Shown here: one piece after another, positions 5,992 to 13,036 of the stretch
How positions within the stretch are numbered: position 1 is the stretch's first letter
How the letters are laid out: each line of letters starts with the position of its first letter
Assembly (NCBI GenBank): GCA_903856995.1
Contig: CAIODK010000272.1
Span: 1-18,919 of the forward strand
Reading direction: 5' to 3'
DNA from: an uncultured Burkholderiales bacterium
Lineage (GTDB): Bacteria; Pseudomonadota; Gammaproteobacteria; Burkholderiales; Burkholderiaceae_C
DNA: 18,919 nt
Made by a program: the position numbers and the translations under genes
Notes under the pieces: generated by a model
What the model saw: the letters and a program-made list of their open reading frames with translations, nothing else
Databases searched by the model: none
What the model was told of the DNA's origin: nothing

Positions 5992-7332
5992 ATGTCCCAA
6001 AAATTTTCTTTGCAACAACGCTTGCTCACCCGCACTTTAGGCGCGGTGTTGGTAGTGTGGATGGGCACAGCTGCCTTTGTGGGCTATGAAGCCCAGCACG
6101 AAGTAGACGAGTTGCTCGACGCCCACTTGGCTCAATCCGCCGCATTGCTGGTGGTGCAGCAAAACGCCACGCCTGACGATGACGAGCCTCTGCTTGATGC
6201 GCCCACGCTCCACAAATACGCGCACCGCGTGGCCTACCAAGTGTTTGACGAAGACCGCTTGGTCATGCACTCGCCCAATGTGGCACATACCCCCATGGCT
6301 CAGCACACGCAAGGGTTTGAGACGCTGACCTTGGCTGATGGCCATGCGTGGCGCATTTTTGCGGCACCGGGCCGAGGCCGCGATGTGCAAATCTATGTGG
6401 CTGAGCGGGTGGACAGCCGCGATGAAATTTGGCGAGCTGTGCTGAGAGGTTTTTTGCCGCCGTTGTTCATTGCGTTGCCGCTTCTGTTGGTTGGCTTGTG
6501 GTGGAACGTGCGCACAGGTCTACAGCCTTTGCAGCGCTTGCGCCAAGTGCTGCTCAAGCGGGACACCCAAACGTTAGATCCCGTCCGCCTGCCCGAAACC
6601 CCGCAAGAAGTGCAGCCCCTTTTGGACGCCCTTAATGACTTGCTGCAACGCTTGGCGCTGCGCATGGAAACCGAGCGCCGTTTCACCGCCGATGCCGCCC
6701 ACGAGTTGCGCACACCCATTGCGGCTATTCGTGCCCAAGCCCAAGTGGCGTTGAGCGAGGCCACGAATGAAAAGGTGCGCCTGCAAGCGCTGCAAGACAC
6801 TTTGGTCGGCTGCGACCGCGCTTCGCGCGTCGTGGAGCAGTTGCTGACTTTGGCCCGTGTAGAAGGCCCGCAAGACGTGGCCTCTGAACCGTTTCGCCTA
6901 GACCAGTTGGCCCAGCAAATCTTGGCCGACCTCACGCCCGAAGCCCTGCGGCGCGGACAAACCATAGAGCTGCTGGCACCTGAGCCTTTGCAGGTCAACG
7001 GCCAAAGCACGCTATGGCACATCTTGCTACGCAACCTCATTGACAACGCCCTGCGCTACAGCCCCGATGGGGCCACGGTGCGCATCCAAGCCCACCGTTT
7101 GGGTGACAGCCAAGTCGAGGTGACCGTGCAAGACAGCGGCCACGGCTTGGCCAACGACGACTTGGCTCGATTGGGGGAGCGTTTTTTCCGCGTGCTGGGC
7201 ACATCTGCCACGGGCAGTGGGTTGGGGTGGTCCATCGTGCGTCACATCGCGGCCTTGCAGCACATCGACGTGCAAGTGGGTAAGTCAGCCGAGTTGGGTG
7301 GCTTGCAAGTCACGCTGCACTGCCGTGGGTAA
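5992..7332 (+). CDS. Sensor histidine kinase, QseC/PmrB-like
   Basis: 446 residues from ATG 5992; a GTG at 5977, abutting the regulator's stop codon, is an in-frame alternative adding 5 residues. Two membrane helices (about 15-32 and 152-171) flank a periplasmic sensor region of some 120 residues of the two-component sensor N-terminal type, rich in acidic residues near the start (DDDEP). HAMP-like linker, then HisKA with ADAAHELRTP (His237), N box NLIDN at 348-352, G1 DSGHG at 381-385 and G2 GSGLG at 408-412. It should autophosphorylate and pass phosphate to Asp51 of the upstream regulator. Co-transcription with cytochrome genes suggests a redox, metal or small-molecule cue. The acidic patch would suit a cation signal, as in PmrB/BqsS, but this is inference. 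Confidence 0.92.
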   Translation: MSQKFSLQQRLLTRTLGAVLVVWMGTAAFVGYEAQHEVDELLDAHLAQSAALLVVQQNATPDDDEPLLDAPTLHKYAHRVAYQVFDEDRLVMHSPNVAHTPMAQHTQGFETLTLADGHAWRIFAAPGRGRDVQIYVAERVDSRDEIWRAVLRGFLPPLFIALPLLLVGLWWNVRTGLQPLQRLRQVLLKRDTQTLDPVRLPETPQEVQPLLDALNDLLQRLALRMETERRFTADAAHELRTPIAAIRAQAQVALSEATNEKVRLQALQDTLVGCDRASRVVEQLLTLARVEGPQDVASEPFRLDQLAQQILADLTPEALRRGQTIELLAPEPLQVNGQSTLWHILLRNLIDNALRYSPDGATVRIQAHRLGDSQVEVTVQDSGHGLANDDLARLGERFFRVLGTSATGSGLGWSIVRHIAALQHIDVQVGKSAELGGLQVTLHCRG

Positions 7333-7340
7333 TTGGGTGT

Positions 7341-7372
7341 GGCTCAGAGGCCCGAAGGCCCCGCGCCGAGCC
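7341..7372. other. GC-rich nested hairpin after the sensor kinase gene
   Basis: GGCTC (7341-7345) pairs with GAGCC (7368-7372) around an inner GGCC-CGAA-GGCC hairpin (7349-7360). It starts 8 bp after the kinase stop codon and ends 16 bp before the next gene. There is no T-run, so it is not a standard intrinsic terminator. It may slow transcription or protect the 3' end of the operon mRNA. Confidence 0.3.
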
Positions 7373-7388
7373 TGAGACAATACGCCGC

Positions 7389-7820
7389 ATGAACTTTCAA
7401 AGATATTTATTGCCGATTGGCACCGTTGGCCTGACCGCTTGGGCTTGGCAGAGCTGGGGTTGGATGGGGGTCGCCATGGTCGTGACTGGCGGCGTCATGT
7501 GGATGCTGCTGCACTTCACCCGTTTGATGAAAATCATGAAGCGCGCGACGAACCGCCCGATTGGTTTTGTTGACAGCGCCGTCATGCTCAATGCCAAGCT
7601 CAAAGCCGGCGTCAGCCTGATGCACGTCATCGCCATGACCCGCGCGCTGGGCCAGATTGAGACCGAGAAGGGCGTCCAGCCTGAGGTCTTCAGTTGGCGC
7701 GATGGCAGCCAGTCGGTGGTGCGTTGCGTATTCACACAAGGCAAGCTGCAAAGCTGGACGCTGGACCGCCCTTTCCAAGCCACGGACGTTGAGCCTGTCA
7801 CCCATGCGGCCAATGACTGA
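7389..7820 (+). CDS. Conserved small membrane protein of unknown function
   Basis: 143 residues. The first 45 form two closely spaced hydrophobic helices (about 7-22 and 26-43) ending in a basic stretch (RLMKIMKRATNRP), followed by a soluble part of about 90 residues facing the cytosol if the positive-inside rule holds. I recognise the type (MWMLLHFTRLMKIMKRA, SAVMLNAKL) as a protein common in Comamonadaceae; database labels for it vary, and no catalytic motif is visible. A -10-like GACAAT sits 9 bp before the ATG, so it may be transcribed separately with a very short leader. It lies between the cytochrome operon and ilvE, with no evident link to either. Confidence 0.75.
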   Translation: MNFQRYLLPIGTVGLTAWAWQSWGWMGVAMVVTGGVMWMLLHFTRLMKIMKRATNRPIGFVDSAVMLNAKLKAGVSLMHVIAMTRALGQIETEKGVQPEVFSWRDGSQSVVRCVFTQGKLQSWTLDRPFQATDVEPVTHAAND

Positions 7821-7863
7821 GCGACATCAGCGCCGCGTCAGCTAGGCCACCGGCCATGCTCGC

Positions 7864-7869
7864 TAAAAT
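7864..7869 (+). promoter_or_regulatory. Candidate -10 element for ilvE
   Basis: TAAAAT in the 100-bp gap before ilvE is a good -10 match, 51 bp before the ATG, though no clear -35 is seen 16-18 bp upstream. The leader just downstream carries a small inverted repeat, CGCCA-CT-TGGCG (7879-7890). I see no leucine/isoleucine/valine-rich leader peptide, so no classic attenuator. Confidence 0.35.
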
Positions 7870-7920
7870 GACGATTTACGCCACTTGGCGAACCCATTAC
7901 ACAAGTCCAAAGGAAATTCC

Positions 7921-8862
7921 ATGAGCGTCGTGATCCCATCATCCATGTCAGACCGTGACGGCAAAATCTGGATGGACGGCCAGTTGGTCGATTGGCGCGA
8001 TGCCAAGATCCATGTGTTGAGCCACACCCTGCATTACGGTTGCGGTGCGTTCGAAGGTGTGCGCGCCTACAAAACCGAGCAAGGCACAGCCATCTTCCGT
8101 TTGCAAGAGCACACCGACCGTTTGTTCAATAGCGCCAAGATCTTGCGCATGGCGATCCCGTTCACCAAAGACCAAGTCAACGAAGCCCAACGTACTGTGG
8201 TGCGTGAGAACAAGCTGGAGTCCGGCTACATCCGTCCCCTGACTTGGATTGGCGACAAAAAACTGGGCGTCAGCCCCAAAGGCAACACCATCCATTTGAT
8301 GGTCGCCGCTTGGACTTGGGGTGCGTACCTCGGCGAAGAAGGCATGAAGCGCGGCATCCGCGTGAAGACCTCGAGCTACACACGCCACCACGTCAACATC
8401 ACCATGACGCAAGCCAAGGCGGTGAGCAACTACACCAACTCCATCTTGGCCAACATGGAAGTGACCGACGAAGGTTACGACGAAGCCCTGTTGCTCGACA
8501 CCTCCGGTTTTGTGTCGGAAGGCGCTGGTGAAAACATTTTTGTGATCAAAGACGGCGTCATCTACACGCCCGACTTGTCGGCTGGTGCTTTGAACGGCAT
8601 CACCCGCAACACCGTGTTCCACATCGCCAAAGATTTGGGTCTCGAGATTGTGCAAAAGCGCATCACACGCGACGAGGTGTACATCGCTGACGAAGCTTTC
8701 TTCACAGGCACAGCGGCTGAAGTGACGCCGATTCGCGAACTCGACCGCATTGAGTTAGGTGCAGGAAGCCGCGGCCCGATCACAGAAAAAATTCAAACCG
8801 CGTTCTTTGACATTGTGAATGGCCGCAACCCCAAGTACGCACATTGGTTGACCTTGGTCTAA
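7921..8862 (+). CDS. ilvE: Branched-chain amino acid aminotransferase
   Basis: 313 residues, fold-type IV PLP enzyme. It transfers the amino group between glutamate and the keto acids of leucine, isoleucine and valine, the last step of their synthesis, in the cytosol. Visible: N-terminal HTLHYGCGAFEGVRAY (36-51), the PLP lysine Lys166 (TMTQAKAVSNY), the cofactor-region signature SEGAGENIF (199-207) and GITRNTV (226-232). Length fits the family (about 305-310). ATG 7921 was chosen because AAGGAA (7910-7915) is well placed; a TTG start 36 bp upstream would add a poor N-terminus. It heads a plus-strand group with the zf-CHCC gene 19 bp downstream and waaF overlapping that. Confidence 0.96.
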   Translation: MSVVIPSSMSDRDGKIWMDGQLVDWRDAKIHVLSHTLHYGCGAFEGVRAYKTEQGTAIFRLQEHTDRLFNSAKILRMAIPFTKDQVNEAQRTVVRENKLESGYIRPLTWIGDKKLGVSPKGNTIHLMVAAWTWGAYLGEEGMKRGIRVKTSSYTRHHVNITMTQAKAVSNYTNSILANMEVTDEGYDEALLLDTSGFVSEGAGENIFVIKDGVIYTPDLSAGALNGITRNTVFHIAKDLGLEIVQKRITRDEVYIADEAFFTGTAAEVTPIRELDRIELGAGSRGPITEKIQTAFFDIVNGRNPKYAHWLTLV

Positions 8863-8881
8863 CCCTTCGCAGGAAAACAAA

Positions 8882-9085
8882 ATGAGCAACACAGTTGAAC
8901 TCTTGGCCAAAGACCTGAACGGTCATGGCGGCGTGTTTTGTCCTAGCCCCAAAGCAGACATGGTCCTCTGGAACAGCCACCCCAAGGTCTACTTGGATGT
9001 GGCCAAAACCGGTGAGGCCAAGTGCCCTTACTGCAGCACCGTGTACAAATTGAAAGCCGGCGAGCACGTTGGCGGCCATCACTAA
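8882..9085 (+). CDS. Zinc-finger CHCC-domain protein
   Basis: 67 residues of the zf-CHCC family. Metal ligands are in order: Cys20 (GVFCPSP), His33 (WNSHPKVYL), Cys48 and Cys51 (KCPYCSTVY). The tail GEHVGGHH is histidine-rich, as in many bacterial members. The fold is shared with the mitochondrial complex I accessory subunit NDUFS6; the bacterial role is not established. AGGA (8871-8874) precedes the ATG. The last 17 bp overlap the start of waaF. The ilvE, zf-CHCC, waaF order recurs in Burkholderiales, so this is probably a housekeeping arrangement, not a functional pathway. Confidence 0.92.
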   Translation: MSNTVELLAKDLNGHGGVFCPSPKADMVLWNSHPKVYLDVAKTGEAKCPYCSTVYKLKAGEHVGGHH

Positions 9086-10130
9086 AAACGCGCTCATCAT
9101 CGCGCCCCAATGGATTGGGGATGCGGTGATGACCGAACCCTTGCTGCGTCGCTTGGCTGCGCGCGGCGAGCGCCTCACTGTCGCTGCGTTGCCCTGGATT
9201 GCACCGGTGTACCGCGTGATGCCGGGCGTGGCCGAGGTGATTGAAATGCCGTTCAAACACGGCGGCTTGCAACTGATGGGCCGCTTGAAACTCGCGCGCC
9301 AACTGCGCGGCAAGTTCGAGGTGGCCTATGTCTGCCCCAACTCCCTCAAGAGTGCTTTGTTGCCTTGGATGGCGGGCATTGCCAAACGCGTGGGCTACAC
9401 CGGCGAAATGCGTTTAGGTCTACTGACGGATCGCTTAGGCAACCCACAAACTGAAGAGCGTCCACCGATGGTGGAGTGGTACGCCGCACTCAGCTTGGTC
9501 GGCCAAAACCCCGGACAACCCATGAAGCTGGTGGGCGATTTGCGCCCCGTGCTCAAAGCGGGCGTGGGCGTGATGGACGATGCGCTTGAAGTGCTGGCGA
9601 CCCAGATGCCCACGCTACCGACCTTGGCCAAAAATAGCTACGTGGTGTTTGCGCCGGGCGCCGAATATGGCCCCGCCAAACGCTGGCCTGCCAAACACTT
9701 TGCTGAACTGGCGAGCAAGATTGACCGGCCTGTGTTCTTGTTGGGCTCGAACAAAGAGTTCGACATCTGCCAAGAAATCGCCACCACCGCGAATGCTGCC
9801 AAGCCCGGCCATTGCTTTAACTTAGCAGGTCAAACCAATTTGATGCAAGCCTTCGCGCTGATTGCTTATGCGCACCGCGTGGTCAGCAACGACTCGGGGC
9901 TCATGCACGTCGCTGCCGCCTTCGGCGTGCCGCAAGTGGCTGTGTTTGGTTCCTCCAGCCCTGAGCACACGCCGCCTTTGAACGAACGCGCGCGCGTCGT
10001 GTGGCTGCGTGTGGACACCCACTACCAACCTCCGTTGGCCTGCTCACCTTGCTATGAGCGCAGTTGCCCGTTGGGCCACACACGCTGCTTAGAGGATGTG
10101 TCGGCAGAGCGCGTGTACCGCTTACTTTGA
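9069..10130 (+). CDS. waaF: LPS heptosyltransferase II
   Basis: 353 residues of glycosyltransferase family 9. WaaF adds the second L-glycero-D-manno-heptose to the inner core of lipopolysaccharide, using ADP-heptose, at the cytoplasmic face of the inner membrane. Visible: nucleotide-sugar fold start LIIAPQWIGDAVM (9-21), GAEYGPAKRWP (197-207, Lys204), SNDSGLMHVAAAFG (273-286, Asp275), and the WaaF-type cysteine cluster CSPCYERSCPLGHTRC (325-340). Length matches E. coli WaaF (348). The only plausible start is TTG 9069, inside the upstream zf-CHCC gene; the first in-frame ATG would remove the GDAVM motif. GGCGAG just before the TTG may act as ribosome-binding site. Confidence 0.94.
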   Translation: MAAITKNALIIAPQWIGDAVMTEPLLRRLAARGERLTVAALPWIAPVYRVMPGVAEVIEMPFKHGGLQLMGRLKLARQLRGKFEVAYVCPNSLKSALLPWMAGIAKRVGYTGEMRLGLLTDRLGNPQTEERPPMVEWYAALSLVGQNPGQPMKLVGDLRPVLKAGVGVMDDALEVLATQMPTLPTLAKNSYVVFAPGAEYGPAKRWPAKHFAELASKIDRPVFLLGSNKEFDICQEIATTANAAKPGHCFNLAGQTNLMQAFALIAYAHRVVSNDSGLMHVAAAFGVPQVAVFGSSSPEHTPPLNERARVVWLRVDTHYQPPLACSPCYERSCPLGHTRCLEDVSAERVYRLL

Positions 10131-10152
10131 GCGACTCTTTGAGAGACTGACC

Positions 10153-10980
10153 ATGTCCGAATCCAAACCAAAACTCAGCATCATCACGGCGGTCTACAAC
10201 CAGTTGCCGATGAACCAGATTTATTGGGAGAACTTGGTTAAAAACACCAAGCATGCGTTTGAACTCATCGTCATCGACAACGCATCCACCGATGCCAGTG
10301 CCGACTTCTTTGAATCCGTCGGCGCACGCGTCATTCGCAACCCCGGCAACTACTCTTACCCCGTGTCGCAGAACCAAGGCATTGCCTTGGCACAAGGCGA
10401 GTGGCTGGCGTTCTTGAACAACGACATCATCGTTAGCAAAGACTGGGACGAAACGCTCATCGCCAACGCCGAGCACAACCAGCTCGACGTCATCACCTCC
10501 TGTGGCATCGAGCGCATTGAAAGCAAGAGTGCCACCAAAAAGCTGCGTCGTCGCTGGAGTCGCATTCGCGGTTTGGTGGGCTTGTTTGGCATCGGCCGCC
10601 ACAGCCTGTTGCTCATGCACAAGTGGATGTACGGCAACTGGGCCGCGTTTTGCAAAAATCGCCAAGCCCAGTTCAAGCACCAAGCCATCGAAGGTTTTGT
10701 GGGCAACACCGTGATGTTCTCGCGCCGCGCATTGGCGATCTTGGGTCCTTGGGATGAAACGCAACAAGCTGCGGACTTTGATTTGTTCTTGCGCACCGCC
10801 TTGCGCGCACGCGAAGTGGGGGACATTCGCCCCATGCACATTGCGCTGGACTGCTTCAACCACCACTACATCCGACTGACCATGAAGGGCGGCTACCCCC
10901 CGTTTGTGGACAAAGACAAGTTGATTCCACTAGATCAAAAGTGGACGGCAGAGCAACGCGCGTTGCTCGTCGAAAACTGA
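10153..10980 (+). CDS. Glycosyltransferase family 2
   Basis: 275 residues, GT-A fold inverting glycosyltransferase. Visible: N-terminal LSIITAVYNQ (8-17), nucleotide-binding ELIVIDNASTD (37-47), metal/sugar-nucleotide motif FLNND (87-91, in place of DxD, as in rhamnosyltransferase-like members), acceptor-side ADFDLFLR (207-214) and a late HHY (237-239). A basic patch (KKLRRRWSRIRG, 129-140) could bind the membrane surface. There is no membrane helix. The start ATG 10153 follows GAGAGA and lies 22 bp after waaF, so it is probably the last gene of that operon and acts on LPS core or another surface glycan. Donor and acceptor are not readable. It ends 2 bp from the convergent GT9 gene. Confidence 0.88.
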   Translation: MSESKPKLSIITAVYNQLPMNQIYWENLVKNTKHAFELIVIDNASTDASADFFESVGARVIRNPGNYSYPVSQNQGIALAQGEWLAFLNNDIIVSKDWDETLIANAEHNQLDVITSCGIERIESKSATKKLRRRWSRIRGLVGLFGIGRHSLLLMHKWMYGNWAAFCKNRQAQFKHQAIEGFVGNTVMFSRRALAILGPWDETQQAADFDLFLRTALRAREVGDIRPMHIALDCFNHHYIRLTMKGGYPPFVDKDKLIPLDQKWTAEQRALLVEN

Positions 10981-10982
10981 GC

Positions 10983-12002
10983 TTAGGTCAAGAACACGCG
11001 CTCGCGTGATGTCGGATGTGTCAGCAGATGGGCCAACGCTTTCATCACCTCAGGCACGCCAATGTCGCTCACGGCTTTGCCATTAGGCGCAATGATTTGG
11101 GCGTAGGTGTCGGACAGGGGCTCCCACGAATCGACCGATAGCACGCTGGGCTCATACAGGGCAATCACGGGCTTGTTCCATGCACTCGCCGCATGCACCG
11201 CGTAAGTGTCGGGTGAGACCACCACGTCTGCGTTTTGAATCATGGCCAGCGAGGGTGACACAGTCGGTGCAAAGGGCGTCACGACGACACGGTCGCTTTG
11301 CGCGGCGAACATCTCACGCATGGTGGCTTCCAGCGCCGGGCTGGCACTGAGCAACTGCATGTGCAGGCTCGGGTGCTGCAGGTAAACAGCGTGAACGAAC
11401 GCTTGCAACCAAGGCAACGAAAACGATTTATTTGCGGCACTGCTTTGGCTGTTGATGACCATCCGCAAGCCCTCGCCCTCGTCCTTGGTTTGAGCCGTTT
11501 GTGTTTCTGGCCCCAAGCAAATGTCGTATCGGTATGGGGCGAGGGGCGCACCCAGCGTTTGTAGAAATCGCAGGTGGCGCGCCGTGTAATGGCAGGCTGC
11601 GGTGTCTGTGCTGTAGCCCCAATTGCCTTCCATGACCACATCGTTGGGCAAGGGTTGGGTGGGGTGCTTCAAAAACAAAAAGCGTTGTTTGGCATGCACC
11701 ATGTTCAAAATAATTTGCACGGAAGGGTTGGCCAGGTCTAGGCCAAAGTGCACCACCATGTCGTAGCCCACCAGCCTGGCTTTCAGGCTGGCCCACATGC
11801 GCGCGAACACATTGCGACTGGACGACACATGCACAAACTTCACATCGGGGTGGTGGCGGTACAGCGCCGCGTTGCTTGCGCCGCACAACACACCAATTTC
11901 GCAATCGGGCCAGAGCGCATGCAGGGGTTTGAATAAACCTGTGACGACGATGGCATCGCCAATTTTGTTGTCATGCGACAAGATGAGGATGCGTTGATTC
12001 AT
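10983..12002 (-). CDS. GT9-family glycosyltransferase (heptosyltransferase-like)
   Basis: 339 residues from ATG 12002. An ATG 9 bp further upstream is possible, but GAG of the intervening sequence is better placed for this one. Family 9 features: RILILSHDNKIGDAIVVTG (4-22) and, late, VSPDTYAVHAASAWNKP. The latter replaces the SNDSGLMH form seen in the window's waaF and resembles GT9 members outside the classic WaaC/WaaF pair. It therefore may transfer a different sugar or act at a different core position. It begins 11 bp after the stop of the upstream nitronate-monooxygenase-like gene, suggesting co-transcription. It ends head-on against the GT2 gene with no room for a terminator. An envelope-glycan role is inferred from family and neighbourhood. 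Confidence 0.85.
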   Translation of the reverse strand: MNQRILILSHDNKIGDAIVVTGLFKPLHALWPDCEIGVLCGASNAALYRHHPDVKFVHVSSSRNVFARMWASLKARLVGYDMVVHFGLDLANPSVQIILNMVHAKQRFLFLKHPTQPLPNDVVMEGNWGYSTDTAACHYTARHLRFLQTLGAPLAPYRYDICLGPETQTAQTKDEGEGLRMVINSQSSAANKSFSLPWLQAFVHAVYLQHPSLHMQLLSASPALEATMREMFAAQSDRVVVTPFAPTVSPSLAMIQNADVVVSPDTYAVHAASAWNKPVIALYEPSVLSVDSWEPLSDTYAQIIAPNGKAVSDIGVPEVMKALAHLLTHPTSRERVFLT

Positions 12003-12013
12003 ACGTCTCATTA

Positions 12014-13015
12014 TTAAGCCAGCAAGCGTTGCGCTTGTTCTGTGATGCGCTCCATCATCTCGCGGGCGGTCGGGATGTCTGCAATCAAGCCCACGCACTC
12101 GCCCACAGTCGCATGCGCGCGCGTGAAGTCACCGGCTTGCACACCCGCGTCATAGTCGGCACGCGCTGCGTCGGGGTGGGTTTTGAGATCGGCGAGCTTG
12201 CTTTCCAGTTGACGGTGTAAGTCGTTGCGAATGGCGCGGAAGTCATAGGGAACTGGCCAGTTTTTGCGGCGCAAGATGTCAAACACCTCACTGCGCGCTG
12301 TGCCGTCGCCGTGGGTTTGCGTTGCTTGTGTTTTGGCACCCGTGGCCGCCAAGCTCTCTTGCGTGGCCCACAGGCGTGAGCCAATCAACACGCCATCTGC
12401 GCCCAGCATCATTGCGGCGGCTAAGCCGCGGCCATCCGCCACGCCGCCCGCCGCGAGCAGCAAGGTGTTGGGTGCGTGTGCCGCCAAGTGGTCTGCAATC
12501 TCGGGCACAAGGGTGAAGGTGCTACGGCCCTCTAGCGCGTTGGCGCCGTGGCCACCGGCTTCGCCGCCTTGGGCGACGATGACGCTAGCGCCGGCTTCAA
12601 TGGCCTGCGGCACTTGGTCTAAGCGCTGCACTTGGCAAATCAGTTGTGCACCTGCAGCCTTGACGCGTTGCGCGTAAGGACGCGGATCGCCAAACGACAG
12701 CATGATGGCGCAGGGTTTTTGCGTGAGAACCCAGTCGAGGGCCGCGGCGTTTTCATCCAGCTTCCAGGTGATGAAGCCACATCCCAAACGTGCGTGGCTG
12801 GCAGCATCGTTTTTCAACAAATCGGTGGCTAAGGCGTGTTCGCGTTGCGTCCAAGCGAGGTCACCATAACCCCCGCCCACCAAAGCCAACGCACCGGCTT
12901 GCGCACAGGCCGCGGCTAAAGCGCCACCGGTGGCGAGTGCCATGGGCGCTAACGCGATTGGGGTGGTGAGTTGAAAACGCTGGGTAAAACGGGTCTGCAG
13001 GGCTGGGTGTGTCAT
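12014..13015 (-). CDS. Nitronate monooxygenase-like flavoprotein
   Basis: 333 residues, FMN-dependent TIM barrel of the nitronate monooxygenase (2-nitropropane dioxygenase) family. These cytosolic enzymes oxidise toxic alkyl nitronates such as propionate 3-nitronate; some members are other reductases. Visible: IALAPMALATGG (20-31), the motif GGEAGGHG (150-157) with the presumed base His156, and the phosphate-binding AAGGVADGRGLAAAMMLGADG (188-208, split by the family glycine pair) leading to IGSR. ATG 13015 was chosen over a TTG 6 bp upstream. It starts 21 bp after the sensor kinase stop and is followed closely by the GT9 gene, so it is probably a passenger of the regulator/kinase operon. Substrate is uncertain. 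Confidence 0.88.
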   Translation of the reverse strand: MTHPALQTRFTQRFQLTTPIALAPMALATGGALAAACAQAGALALVGGGYGDLAWTQREHALATDLLKNDAASHARLGCGFITWKLDENAAALDWVLTQKPCAIMLSFGDPRPYAQRVKAAGAQLICQVQRLDQVPQAIEAGASVIVAQGGEAGGHGANALEGRSTFTLVPEIADHLAAHAPNTLLLAAGGVADGRGLAAAMMLGADGVLIGSRLWATQESLAATGAKTQATQTHGDGTARSEVFDILRRKNWPVPYDFRAIRNDLHRQLESKLADLKTHPDAARADYDAGVQAGDFTRAHATVGECVGLIADIPTAREMMERITEQAQRLLA

Positions 13016-13036
13016 GCCCAATATTGTGCAACGACC

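Noticed and set aside
6393..7046. A 217-codon open frame antisense to the QseC-like kinase gene
   Set aside because: It is a shadow of the kinase catalytic region, Arg/Ser-rich with no family signature.
7349..7360. GGCC-CGAA-GGCC hairpin as a rho-independent terminator
   Set aside because: No T-run follows on either strand; it is listed only as part of a nested hairpin of unknown role.
7948..8655. A 235-codon open frame antisense to ilvE
   Set aside because: ilvE is unmistakable on the plus strand; the antisense product has low-complexity shadow composition and no start context.
9901..10866. A 321-codon open frame on the minus strand across the waaF end and the GT2 gene
   Set aside because: It runs antisense to two well-supported genes, has no recognisable domain, and has the His/Val/Gln-rich composition expected from the complement of G+C-rich coding sequence.
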